A stretch of DNA of 20,948 nucleotides. It comes from a virus. The DNA lies in the IMG/VR virus record IMGVR_UViG_3300037200_000286, positions 1 through 20,948 of that record. One strand, 5' to 3'. A program made the translations under genes and the position numbers. This document shows positions 1 through 8,091 of this stretch, in pieces; position 1 is the first letter of the stretch, and each line of letters begins with the position of its first letter. Below the pieces are notes generated by a model. It was not told where the DNA came from. It saw nothing but the letters and a program-made list of their open reading frames with translations, and ran no database searches.

Positions 1-1457
1 CCAAAGGTCCACTTCGATAAATTAATCCCTGATTGAGTGTAAATTGGGGGCGCAGAAGCCCCCAGTGTTAAATTTGTTCCAACATTTGATCCCAATGGCC
101 CGACAGGGTTTGCGATACTCGCTAAAAAATCCTTAAACAAATATCCAATTTTGAAAACTGTTTGATCATCATCATTTGTTGAAACATTTATCTGTGGAAG
201 AATTTGATTTATTATATATCCGCCGCCATTTGAATAGGCAACTTTTCCAATTATGTTTCCAGCTTGGGTGATTAGAAAATAAGATGGCTGATAAACCGAA
301 CTATAACAAGCTAGCATATAGTTTACGCCGTTTGATAATACGGCCTTACTGGCTAGCCCTAGGCTTCTTAATATTGTTGCTGGTGTTCCTGGGACTCCAG
401 CTATTGTACACGTGTTATAGGCTAAATAATCTGTTCTTAAACTTGAGTCATACCCATAAAAATTACTGACTTCATAAAATATTGAAACTACACCTGCCGC
501 TGCCGTGGATGTTAGTCCGTTATTTAAAGTGATTGAGCTTACAACTGTTGTGACGGCTAAAATTGGATTTAAACTTGATGAGTAGGCCGCCGTTTTAATT
601 GTGTTTGAACTACCAAGGTAAAACGAAACCCATAACTGGCTATTTGTATAATCCCAGGCAAGAGAAATGAGGTCGGCGCCCGCTGAACTTAGCGTTACCG
701 TTGACCCTACAATCAGCGAATTACTTATTTGAGTTAGCTTGATAACCCCAGAATCTTCCCAAGCCAAATAAAGTACGCCAGCATTAACATTTACACTTAG
801 GGCATCATATGCGGCAGTTATGCTAGTTATGGCCGTTGAAATTGTCACTGGAGCAAATGGACTTGTTGGATTTGAAAAGGGTATGGCAATGTATCTTAAC
901 GTGGCGTTTGATGAAACTGTCGCAAGATATGTGATTATAAAATAATTGCCCAAGACATTCACTCTTGGCATCGTGGCGTTAACATCAGTGCCGGTAGTTA
1001 TTGAAACTGATGGTATAATTGTTCCGCCAGTTACTGAATCATTGATTTGATAATAAGAATTTCCATTTGAATCTAACCATACTTCACAACAAAGCCCATT
1101 TGACGCTATGGCAGCATCCACGGTTGTCTGTGACGTCGCTGATCTAACCATTGATAGAACGCTTAAAGATAATGGCTGAATGCTTCCGGCATTAATAACA
1201 GTATTTGTATCTTGCGAATAAACATTAAGAGCAGACCCTAAAGAAATAAGATTCCCTAGGTATGTAGTTATTGTCGCAGCCCCTGGAATTGTTGTTACAA
1301 GATCGTAGCCATTTCTTTTTGTGAGCCTATCGCCAACCGTAAAAATAGCATTTTCAATAGCTAGCCAATTTCCCATTGGGACTTGCCATGGATCTGTTTT
1401 TAGATCCACACCTTTGCCCCAATTTATTGTGACTGCTTGAGGGGTTATTCCGGCCAT
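1..1457 (-). CDS. Probable tail nozzle / propeller-like structural protein (partial, C-terminus beyond window)
   Basis: An open minus-strand frame starts with ATG at 1457 and runs 485 codons without a stop to the left edge, so the C-terminus is missing. The start lies 1 nt after the TAA of the upstream fibre-like gene, which fits coupled translation. The protein begins MAGITPQAVTINWGKG and soon has a segment reading ENAIF...GDRLTKRNGY. A 'KR-N/P-GY' element near the N-terminus is common in phage tail tubular B / gp10-like nozzle proteins that fold as beta-propellers. The rest is rich in Ser, Thr, Asn, Val and Ile with repeated short beta-type segments and few charged residues, as expected for a beta structure. 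The position after an adaptor and a fibre-like gene supports a tail role. The specific assignment is an inference from this motif and the context; a generic virion protein is the alternative. Confidence 0.6.
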   Translation of the reverse strand, partial: MAGITPQAVTINWGKGVDLKTDPWQVPMGNWLAIENAIFTVGDRLTKRNGYDLVTTIPGAATITTYLGNLISLGSALNVYSQDTNTVINAGSIQPLSLSVLSMVRSATSQTTVDAAIASNGLCCEVWLDSNGNSYYQINDSVTGGTIIPSVSITTGTDVNATMPRVNVLGNYFIITYLATVSSNATLRYIAIPFSNPTSPFAPVTISTAITSITAAYDALSVNVNAGVLYLAWEDSGVIKLTQISNSLIVGSTVTLSSAGADLISLAWDYTNSQLWVSFYLGSSNTIKTAAYSSSLNPILAVTTVVSSITLNNGLTSTAAAGVVSIFYEVSNFYGYDSSLRTDYLAYNTCTIAGVPGTPATILRSLGLASKAVLSNGVNYMLACYSSVYQPSYFLITQAGNIIGKVAYSNGGGYIINQILPQINVSTNDDDQTVFKIGYLFKDFLASIANPVGPLGSNVGTNLTLGASAPPIYTQSGINLSKWTF

Positions 1458-1458
1458 T

Positions 1459-2586
1459 TTAATAAAGCTCGCGCACTACGCCAATACAGTTTTGAACAGC
1501 AAGGGTATTTGAAGAAATGTTAACGGCAGCATCAACGATATAGGTATATGTTCCGGGTGTTCCAACAACGGTAGTATCGATGCACATAATTGAACCAGGC
1601 GGTATGTTAAAACCTGAGCCAAATTCAGTTCTAAAAATTTCAATTGAAGATGTGTTGTTTACAACCCTTATATATGCCTGGCCACCGCCAGTATGAGAAA
1701 GAGTTGAAAATTCAGAACTGCCATCGCCAGTCATATAAAATAAAACTGGTCCACCAAATGTGGTAACCGTAAGCCCTGTCATCCCAACGTTAACCCATGT
1801 CGGGTAAGCAGAATTTGTAGAAAATGCACTACTACTGGTGCTCATAACAGTCGTAAATGGCCCAACCGTTTGAGACCTGGTTATCGAATTAGTGTTGGCT
1901 ATATTTGACCCAGTAATGGTGTTGGCCGCAAGATTTGTTGTGGTTAACCCACCAACTACTGCAATATTTGCTGCCATGTTTCCTGAAGTATCAAGAGTCA
2001 TGAAGCTTGTAGCTGATGCTGGAACAGCCGGGAGCTGTACGTTATATTGAGATGCTATTCCAGAAGGGGGACCCAAAACTACTCCGTTTGTGGTCCCAGC
2101 AGTATTTGGCCTAATAGTAATTGAACCAATATCAAAATTGGCAGGAGTTGTTGATCCCGCGCCCTGCTTCCAAGTAAAAGTTCCTCCGGCATAACTTTCC
2201 CCAGGCAATGATGCGATGGTGGCATTTACCAATCCAGCCTTTGTAAGAGCAATGACGTTACCAGCACCATCATTATAAAAAAGATCGTCAATTCCACCCC
2301 CAGATTGCGGTGCGGTATAAAGAAATGTTGTCTGTGTGTTTGTAGCAGGAGAAGAAAACATTATACCATAAACATTTGTTGCCTGATTATTTTGAAATGT
2401 TAAATTTGCATTTATGTTTAGCCCTGCAGGAGTTACTTGTACTCCCGATCCCGGGCTATGATTATGAGAATCTAAAATCGATAAATCTTGATTTTGATCA
2501 TAAGCATAATTAGGCCCTGGCTCGCCATTTGTTCCAGGAGTAGGAACTATCAAATTCATATTTGGAGTTAAAGTCGTTGTAGCCAT
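1459..2586 (-). CDS. Tail fibre / receptor-binding-type structural protein
   Basis: This 375-residue protein is read from ATG at 2586, which overlaps the upstream stop codon as TGATG; an ATG 12 nt further upstream is possible but less well placed. It is rich in Thr, Ser, Asn, Gly and Ala and nearly free of Lys, typical of beta-helical or trimeric fibre proteins. Near the N-terminus it has DSHNHSPGSG, an H-x-H element followed by a VTPAGLNINANL segment. H-x-H elements bind metal ions in some phage fibre trimers, but whether this one does is not shown. The middle carries short repeats of the type GNVIAL, GNMAAN and TTTNLAANTITGS that look like attachment-shaft repeats. The C-terminal 150 residues resemble a compact beta domain. 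Fibre-like role is well supported by composition and location; receptor binding is inference. Confidence 0.6.
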   Translation of the reverse strand: MATTTLTPNMNLIVPTPGTNGEPGPNYAYDQNQDLSILDSHNHSPGSGVQVTPAGLNINANLTFQNNQATNVYGIMFSSPATNTQTTFLYTAPQSGGGIDDLFYNDGAGNVIALTKAGLVNATIASLPGESYAGGTFTWKQGAGSTTPANFDIGSITIRPNTAGTTNGVVLGPPSGIASQYNVQLPAVPASATSFMTLDTSGNMAANIAVVGGLTTTNLAANTITGSNIANTNSITRSQTVGPFTTVMSTSSSAFSTNSAYPTWVNVGMTGLTVTTFGGPVLFYMTGDGSSEFSTLSHTGGGQAYIRVVNNTSSIEIFRTEFGSGFNIPPGSIMCIDTTVVGTPGTYTYIVDAAVNISSNTLAVQNCIGVVRELY

Positions 2587-2882
2587 CAAAATACCCAAAG
2601 CGATACGGTAACTGCCGCATTACTGGTTAAGGTTAATGTTTGAGAATTAAGCGGAGCACTTCTATAAATTGAAGCTAAAGCATTTTGATCTACAACAAAC
2701 CAACCTGACATTTGTTTTCCTAAAAAATGATTGAACGTATTAGCTCCTGACTTCAAAGTTATATTCGGCAAAATACTGCCTTGAGTTAACGATACGGCTA
2801 ACAATGGATTAAGCTGCGAGGTCCATTGTTTTTGCATGAGCATTAAAGTCTGATCTTGGCTTTTAAATAAGTTCAACGCCAT
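2586..2882 (-). CDS. Small phage virion-type protein with NHxLGxxxxGW motif
   Basis: A 98-residue protein read from ATG at 2882, 2 nt after the TGA of the adaptor gene. An ATG at 2927 lies inside the adaptor gene in another frame and would add a basic N-terminus, so the internal start is preferred. The core reads GANTFNHFLGKQMSGWFVVD followed by IYRS, a run of Thr/Leu/Ser and the terminus SLWVF. This arrangement (NH-x-LG, GW, I-Y-x-S, hydrophobic-aromatic end) recurs in small proteins next to fibre and adaptor genes of short-tailed phages. Its function is not known to me. It may be a small tail accessory or capsid-surface protein. The stop overlaps the next start (TGATG), so the two are probably coupled. 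Confidence 0.65.
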   Translation of the reverse strand: MALNLFKSQDQTLMLMQKQWTSQLNPLLAVSLTQGSILPNITLKSGANTFNHFLGKQMSGWFVVDQNALASIYRSAPLNSQTLTLTSNAAVTVSLWVF

Positions 2883-2884
2883 CG

Positions 2885-3967
2885 TCAGTATCCAAGTCCT
2901 CCGCCTGCTCCACCCATGAAACCCCAACCGTTGCCAGAGCCACCTGGACCACTAAAGTTTGGATCTCCCATGGTGTTACGGGAATTAGTTGCGGTGTTTG
3001 GTTGGCCGACATTTCTATTAGCCGCAGTCGTCTCGATTCTGATTTCAAGTTGGGCCTTTCTATTTAAAAGTTCCTGGGCTTGATCTAAGAATTGTCTTTT
3101 AGCTAAGACTTTGGCGGCCGCATCGACCACGATATATTCCCACCATGCAGAATATCCGAAGGGGAGCATGTCCGTGTCTTGCAATAATTGAGCATTAAGC
3201 GGTACATACCATAGCCTAAAATACTGACCAGAATTAGTAGGGATAATGTATACCTGTTCACCCATTTCCCTAAATTGTAACGCGCAATATTGACCCGCCA
3301 CATTGTTTGAAGCTGCTCCCAATAAAATGTTGTATTTGTTACGATCTGCCCAGTTAAACCGGGACATTGAAACCCAACCTTGAGTGTTATTTAATTGTGC
3401 CCCATAGCTATTAAAATCCATTCCATAAACTTTAAAGCATCCCGGAGCAAATCCAGTTCCTCCGCCAGGTTGTGCGGATAATGGATAATTTGTTCCGTTA
3501 GGAAGTGGATAAGAAAGCTGAGAGCTACTGACAATAATCAAAGGATTGGCTAAAAAATAATCTTCACCAAACTTTGTAACGAGCAAATCATATAATTCCA
3601 TACCTGAATTATTAATATTGTAATTATATTCATCGTTCGTACAAAAATTTGATTTTGGCTGATCACACCTAAGTCTCGTCTGGTATCTGAGGTAACCTAA
3701 ATTAATTTGACCAGGAGCACACGGTGTAATTGAATTTGGCTGAGATGCACTAAATCCAGTTCCTCCTGAAACTTGGTAAAAATAATTTGTGCCAATTACA
3801 ACCGAAGTATCTAAATAAAGATTGGTTGTGGGACTTGCGATAGTAGCCCAAGTCACACCGTCAGTACTTCTTTGAACGGTATAACTTGGGACCCCAGCGA
3901 TCAAATTCCAAGTAAGGTAGTTTTGGCCGTTCCCAGTTTGTAGAATTATATTCTGTACAACGGCCAT
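2885..3967 (-). CDS. Head-to-tail adaptor-like protein with N-terminal fibronectin type III domain
   Basis: The 360-residue protein has two parts. Residues 1-85 look like an FN3 domain: YLTWN, YTVQRSTDG, LYLDT and YFYQVSGG follow the usual strand order and spacing. From about residue 90 the sequence resembles a family of phage adaptors: an N-terminal helical segment with GMELYDLLVTKFGEDYF, a middle beta region with YIIPTNSGQYFRLWYVP, then a helical stretch WWEYIVVDAAAKVLAKRQF leading to LEIRIETTAANRN. The C-terminus ends in a Gly-rich tail (GPGGSGNGWGFMGGAGGGLGY). Adaptors of this type sit under the portal and receive the tail. FN3 and Ig-like add-ons on phage virion proteins are thought to bind carbohydrate weakly. 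The adaptor assignment is by pattern only and moderately sure; the FN3 call is surer. Confidence 0.6.
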   Translation of the reverse strand: MAVVQNIILQTGNGQNYLTWNLIAGVPSYTVQRSTDGVTWATIASPTTNLYLDTSVVIGTNYFYQVSGGTGFSASQPNSITPCAPGQINLGYLRYQTRLRCDQPKSNFCTNDEYNYNINNSGMELYDLLVTKFGEDYFLANPLIIVSSSQLSYPLPNGTNYPLSAQPGGGTGFAPGCFKVYGMDFNSYGAQLNNTQGWVSMSRFNWADRNKYNILLGAASNNVAGQYCALQFREMGEQVYIIPTNSGQYFRLWYVPLNAQLLQDTDMLPFGYSAWWEYIVVDAAAKVLAKRQFLDQAQELLNRKAQLEIRIETTAANRNVGQPNTATNSRNTMGDPNFSGPGGSGNGWGFMGGAGGGLGY

Positions 3968-4005
3968 ATATTTACCTTCTTAAATTAAGTTTCACTCCAA
4001 TTCAA

Positions 4006-5589
4006 TTAGGGGTATCGAGCGTAGTTCTCAGAAGGCGACAGTTTAAGGTCTACATAAAATGACATCCCAACAACTGAGTTATTGGTCGGATTGGTCGGAA
4101 CCAAGGTTGTAGTGCTAGAGTTTGTGGGGGCTAATAATTGAACTAAAACCCACGCACCTTCATTTGATGTGGCGCCCGTTGCAATCGGATTAATCGTCAG
4201 GTTTGTATTTCCAATAACTTCGATAGAAGTAATTCCAGAAATACCCGCCGCAATAACAGTTCCAGAAGATCCACCGCCAGTTGAAACCCCAGTCGAAGTT
4301 GCGATAAACGGAACGCCTACGGCAGGAACAACACCAGGTTTTACTCCGACACCAGTCCAGCAAGCCAAGTTGGTATTATAATTTACCAGTGCGAATGTGA
4401 ATCCTGTTGCAAGACCTGCAACAGCCGAAGAATAGGTTAAGTTAGTTGTGGCGCCCGTTCCGGAAACGAAGGTCAATGTTCCAGCAGCAGCACCAGGGGA
4501 TTGAACGCCAGTTGTTTTAAGAAGTGTAGCACTCGAGATAGTAGCCGAAACTGTATAAAGATTTCCAAAACCATCCGTCCAGACTGACCCTGCAGTAGCC
4601 GACCCACTAGAAATTGTGAACCAAATCGGAAGTGGAACAGAGTTGGTAGCTGGAATAACTTGGTTACCATCTTGAGGAATACCACCAAGAGGTGCCGCAA
4701 GAGTTGAAGTTACAGTTACGGTCGTGGTCCCGGTGGCCGTAAAACTAAACGTTCCATTTATTCCAGATGGCAGCAAAGCAATCGTACTGGCGAGAGCTGC
4801 TCCGATAGTAGCTGCTGATGCGTTTTCAGCAATTGTTTGTTGAACATATTGAAGGCCCCTAGAACCGTTGGCCGCTTGAGCAGGGCTAAGTGCGGGCCCA
4901 AGGTTTGGCTGAGATCCACCAACGCTGGTTACATAAAACCAGATACAAAAAGAATTGCCGTAGGCATCATAAAGCATGAAATAAGTTGATGCCAAAGAGC
5001 CCGAGCTATCCGCAACGGGTGCAATTGTAGCTGACCCACTAGGACCAGCACCGACTGAAGCAATAACATATGGAACACCAGCAGTAAGGGATGTCGAGTT
5101 AATCGCGATAGTGCTTCCAGTTGATGGAGATACAAAGCCAGAAAACCCACCCATATATCTATTGTAACTAGACGTGAGATGAATCAGAGCATACCCAGCT
5201 GCAGGGTTTGGGCTTCCTTTAGCTTGATATGTGATTGATTCACTGGTTTCGCTGGCCGTTGCATTGGCACTCATTTGAACTGAAGAACTCGATAGGACGG
5301 CGCTAATGGTTGTACCCGCTGGGATACCCGTCCCTTGAACTGGCATTCCAGCTACAAGACTTGATGTTCCGCCAGAAATCGATGAAATTACATTTGAACC
5401 AGAAGTTAAACTTCCGGTAAGGGCCGCAGTCGTATGCATATAGACAGCTTTAACGCCCTGACCCTTTAAGGTCCTATTGCCGTAACCGTTTCCATTTGTA
5501 GAATCGACGACGAAATTACAGTCAATTAAAACGGGTTGGGCGGCGAAAGAATAAGTACGTCCGCCGTTATTGCCGACAGCATTGGCCAT
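4006..5589 (-). CDS. Large Ser/Thr/Gly-rich virion protein (decoration or capsid-associated candidate)
   Basis: A 527-residue protein with an ATG at 5589 preceded by a good Shine-Dalgarno sequence (AGAGG, 6 nt upstream). It is almost devoid of charged residues and very rich in Ala, Gly, Ser and Thr. Residues about 55-115 carry the element GMPVQGTGIPAGTTISAV followed by an MSANATAS segment, a beta module repeatedly found in phage and surface proteins. No catalytic motif is visible. It follows the capsid gene but is separated from it by a terminator and has its own candidate promoter, so it may need expression independent of the head operon. A head decoration or head-surface role is plausible from position; a tail role is not excluded. 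The N-terminal part includes RTYSFAAQPVLIDCNFVVD, which gives no family clue to me. Confidence 0.6.
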   Translation of the reverse strand: MANAVGNNGGRTYSFAAQPVLIDCNFVVDSTNGNGYGNRTLKGQGVKAVYMHTTAALTGSLTSGSNVISSISGGTSSLVAGMPVQGTGIPAGTTISAVLSSSSVQMSANATASETSESITYQAKGSPNPAAGYALIHLTSSYNRYMGGFSGFVSPSTGSTIAINSTSLTAGVPYVIASVGAGPSGSATIAPVADSSGSLASTYFMLYDAYGNSFCIWFYVTSVGGSQPNLGPALSPAQAANGSRGLQYVQQTIAENASAATIGAALASTIALLPSGINGTFSFTATGTTTVTVTSTLAAPLGGIPQDGNQVIPATNSVPLPIWFTISSGSATAGSVWTDGFGNLYTVSATISSATLLKTTGVQSPGAAAGTLTFVSGTGATTNLTYSSAVAGLATGFTFALVNYNTNLACWTGVGVKPGVVPAVGVPFIATSTGVSTGGGSSGTVIAAGISGITSIEVIGNTNLTINPIATGATSNEGAWVLVQLLAPTNSSTTTLVPTNPTNNSVVGMSFYVDLKLSPSENYARYP

Positions 5590-5647
5590 ATAGGACCTCT
5601 ATCCTCGAAAGTTGAGCTCCAGAGTGTCGAGGCGCTAGTCTGGTAGC

Positions 5648-5675
5648 TTTGTAGGGGGTCCTACCTAACTGTCAA
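5648..5675 (-). promoter_or_regulatory. Candidate sigma70-type promoter for the 4006-5589 gene
   Basis: On the minus strand TTGACA (5675-5670) is followed after 16 nt by TACAAA (5653-5648), four of six matches to the -10 consensus. It lies just downstream of the intrinsic terminator and about 60 nt before the ATG at 5589. The perfect -35 and the position support it; the weak -10 and short spacer lower the confidence. Confidence 0.45.
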
Positions 5676-5685
5676 ATTGCTTCAC

Positions 5686-5721
5686 AAAAATTAAAACCCC
5701 GACCTTTTTTAAGGGCCGGGG
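5686..5721 (-). terminator. Rho-independent terminator after the major capsid gene
   Basis: In minus-strand RNA the arms 5721-5714 and 5704-5697 form an 8-bp stem (CCCCGGCC with GGUCGGGG, one G-U pair) with a 9-nt loop, followed by TTTTAATTTTT (5696-5686). The plus-strand version would contain an A-C mismatch and lacks a U-run, so the signal is directional. It begins about 40 nt after the capsid stop codon and would limit transcription into the downstream gene. Confidence 0.85.
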
Positions 5722-5762
5722 TAAACCGCGATGACATTCTAAGATGTACAATCTACAGGTTT

Positions 5763-7112
5763 TTATTGAGGCAAGCTCACCGTGGCGTTTGCGCCCGGAG
5801 CATTGCAAGATAAGTTCAGATATCCGCCCACACGAATTTCAACAGCATCTTGCCCGGGGATAGGAAAACCGAGCATGTCATAGAAACCAGGGAAGGTCAG
5901 GAACTGAGGAATTTTCCCCAACGACCGAAGCTTCCAAGTTTTCATCGTCAAAATATAAGCCGTTTGAGCAGGACAGTTACGATCCTGAATGATTGAAATC
6001 TCGCCGTTAGCGGTGGGCAATACCAACGCTTTAAAGCTGATTTCAACTTCTTCATTAATTTTAGCCCTGATCATTTGATATTGACCTTGGCCAGTCAGGT
6101 TCTTAACAAGGGTTTGATAAGAAACCGGGTTAATGAAAATAATATCGGGATCACCAGCTTCAGAACTTTGTGCTGCAAGTTGGTTTGTCGCATCGATCAA
6201 GCAGTCCTGAATACTTTCCGCAGTTCCAGCAAACCGTAAACCGGCAAGCTTAGTTGGGGATACCGATCGGTTGAAAGTAAACCAGCTGTCGTTCGCGGCG
6301 GGGGCGGTCGAAGGGAGCCATCCGCCAAGACCAGCGATGCAGAGCATGTTTGCGCTCAACAATCCGTTGGTGCTAAACAGCGTGTCACCAGCTCGTCCCA
6401 AGTAAGGGAAGCTTGTCGACCAGCCGCTAGGAGTTCCAGCAGCACCTTGTAAGGTCGGGCTGACAGTTACAGTTCCAGCGCCAGTATCAACGGCGATAAC
6501 ATAACCAATTGCGGCACCAGTGCTTTGCGTAGCAGTAGGATAAGCAATTGAATAGCTATTTAAAGCCATATTTACTGAGAACTGATAAACTTGGCCAAGG
6601 TTATCAAGAGTAATAACGCCATTTACAATAGTACCTGATCCACCATTGGCACCGTAAGATCCCCTTGTTCCAGAACCATCACTAAACATTTGATAGGCGA
6701 TGTCGTTGGCAGCACCCATGTAGAGGGATTTTACGTTCATTTTAGCTGCAGGCATGAAGGCCCCAATATTTTGAGCCGATGCGCGCAGGAATTGGTTCTG
6801 GATAGAACCAACGCGGTAAACGTTGACCGTGGTTAAAAGAAAAGAAGCCGTTGCGGGTGCCGTTTGGTACGTTTGAGCTGTACCAAGGTTGGCAGATCCT
6901 CCGCCACCGACATCATACAACACGGGGATAGGGAAATTTAATCCGCCTAAGCCCATCTCGGTTTCATCTTTATCGACCATGGAAAGAAAGCGGTTTTTAT
7001 TAAAAACCAGATCCTTCATAACCCATGAGTCATCAGAATAAAGCTGCTTTAAGACCTGCAAGTTATCCTGACTATTTGAATATGCTAACGCTGGATTTGC
7101 GGGAGTACCCAT
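5763..7112 (-). CDS. Major capsid protein, HK97-fold type
   Basis: This 449-residue protein would form the icosahedral shell. It follows the scaffold gene by 7 nt, has a Shine-Dalgarno-like AAGGTGA upstream of ATG 7112, and lies two genes after the portal, the standard order. The second half contains GDPDIIFINPVSYQTLVKNL, then a beta segment, IIQDRNCPAQTAYILTMKTW and EIRVGGYLNLSCNAPG. I recognise this series (D-P-D-x-I-x-x-NP, IIxDRNCP, MxTWKLxSLG, ExRxxGYxNLxCxAPG) as a phage capsid family in which the 'DRNCP' and terminal APG segments fall in the P-domain and A-domain regions. Residues about 140-230 look like an inserted Gly/Ser/Thr-rich subdomain. The length is somewhat above a minimal HK97 coat protein, consistent with the insertion. 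No cleaved delta domain is evident. Confidence 0.88.
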   Translation of the reverse strand: MGTPANPALAYSNSQDNLQVLKQLYSDDSWVMKDLVFNKNRFLSMVDKDETEMGLGGLNFPIPVLYDVGGGGSANLGTAQTYQTAPATASFLLTTVNVYRVGSIQNQFLRASAQNIGAFMPAAKMNVKSLYMGAANDIAYQMFSDGSGTRGSYGANGGSGTIVNGVITLDNLGQVYQFSVNMALNSYSIAYPTATQSTGAAIGYVIAVDTGAGTVTVSPTLQGAAGTPSGWSTSFPYLGRAGDTLFSTNGLLSANMLCIAGLGGWLPSTAPAANDSWFTFNRSVSPTKLAGLRFAGTAESIQDCLIDATNQLAAQSSEAGDPDIIFINPVSYQTLVKNLTGQGQYQMIRAKINEEVEISFKALVLPTANGEISIIQDRNCPAQTAYILTMKTWKLRSLGKIPQFLTFPGFYDMLGFPIPGQDAVEIRVGGYLNLSCNAPGANATVSLPQ

Positions 7113-7119
7113 AAATTAA

Positions 7120-8058
7120 TCACCTTTGTAGTTTAGCGGATTGCACCCTACGTATAGCTTCAGCAATTTGTTCTGCTTCTGACATAAGGTGAAACGGCTT
7201 AGGCTTCGTCTGAGCAGACGTTACCGTCATGTTTTGTGTTATGGTTTTGACTGCAGTTTTCGGAGCCCCTAACACTTTAGCTTCCGGAACTTTATTTTTG
7301 AGCTTGGTCACTGAAGCGAACTTTTCAGCCCGTTCTAACAGTGCATCCTCAATTTCTTTAGCCGCCTGCTCAACCGTGAGTTCTGTGTTATCTTCTTCAA
7401 AAGAATCATTGATGTGCTTAAGGACCATGTCCTCAGCACCCAAGTCCTTTATTGTTGAGAACTCTTCATTTTCACTGACAGCTTTGACAATTTCTTGTTT
7501 CCACAAGGCCTGATTAGCCTGATACTCCTTAACCGCATCTTCTTCTCTTGCCTTCTCTAGTGCCGAAAGCTTTTCTTCTAATTGCCTAACTTTTTCTGCA
7601 GCAGGGTCTTTTGCTGCCTCTTTAGTGAGTTCGTGCTTCACATATTGCTCGTACTCAACGCCTTCTTCTTCTAAACTTGAATAATCTTTTGCCGCTATTT
7701 TCGCTTTAAGCTGTTCATATTTCTCAGCTTTTGCTAATTTCTCGGCCAATGATTTTTCTTTTTCAGCTAATTGTTTTTCTCTCAATCTCTGCGCTTGTTC
7801 TTTTCGAGCTAGGGCACTGAGTTTTGGAGAAAGTGCAATTTCTTCTTTAGGTACTTCTGGTACAGGGGCGTTAGCAGGATCTGTTGGTGCGGCAGTTTCG
7901 GCCGGCTGTTTATGGACCAAAGGCGAGCCAGTTATGCTGGTCGTACCTTTCGGGTCATAGCCAATAAATTCTTTTGATGGCAGATCAAACTGATTTGGCT
8001 GATTAGATTGCTGTCTTGAAACAGGATTGACTACGATTTCTTCTGTCGTGTAGGCCAT
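7120..8058 (-). CDS. Capsid scaffolding protein
   Basis: A 312-residue, highly charged protein lying between portal and major capsid genes, the usual place for the internal scaffold that guides procapsid assembly and then leaves. Residues 1-75 are Pro/Gln-rich and probably disordered. Residues about 80-190 form a long Lys/Glu/Ala helix with heptad-like spacing (KEQAQRLREKQLAEKEKSL and QLEEKLSALEKAREE), predicted coiled coil. The C-terminal 30 residues (KPKPFHLMSEAEQIAEAIRR) form a basic helix, a common coat-binding feature of scaffolds. No protease motif is visible, so this is not an obvious protease-scaffold fusion. AAGGAG upstream of ATG 8058 is a strong ribosome-binding site. The assignment rests on composition and gene order; sequence similarity alone would not prove it. 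Confidence 0.82.
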   Translation of the reverse strand: MAYTTEEIVVNPVSRQQSNQPNQFDLPSKEFIGYDPKGTTSITGSPLVHKQPAETAAPTDPANAPVPEVPKEEIALSPKLSALARKEQAQRLREKQLAEKEKSLAEKLAKAEKYEQLKAKIAAKDYSSLEEEGVEYEQYVKHELTKEAAKDPAAEKVRQLEEKLSALEKAREEDAVKEYQANQALWKQEIVKAVSENEEFSTIKDLGAEDMVLKHINDSFEEDNTELTVEQAAKEIEDALLERAEKFASVTKLKNKVPEAKVLGAPKTAVKTITQNMTVTSAQTKPKPFHLMSEAEQIAEAIRRVQSAKLQR

Positions 8059-8091
8059 AAATTTTTCTCCTTAAAAATTGTTTCTTCTTAT

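Noticed and set aside
284-469. Plus-strand 61-codon frame with a hydrophobic segment
   Set aside because: It lies antisense within the well-supported leftward gene 1-1457 and has no ribosome-binding site; the hydrophobic stretch is an antisense effect.
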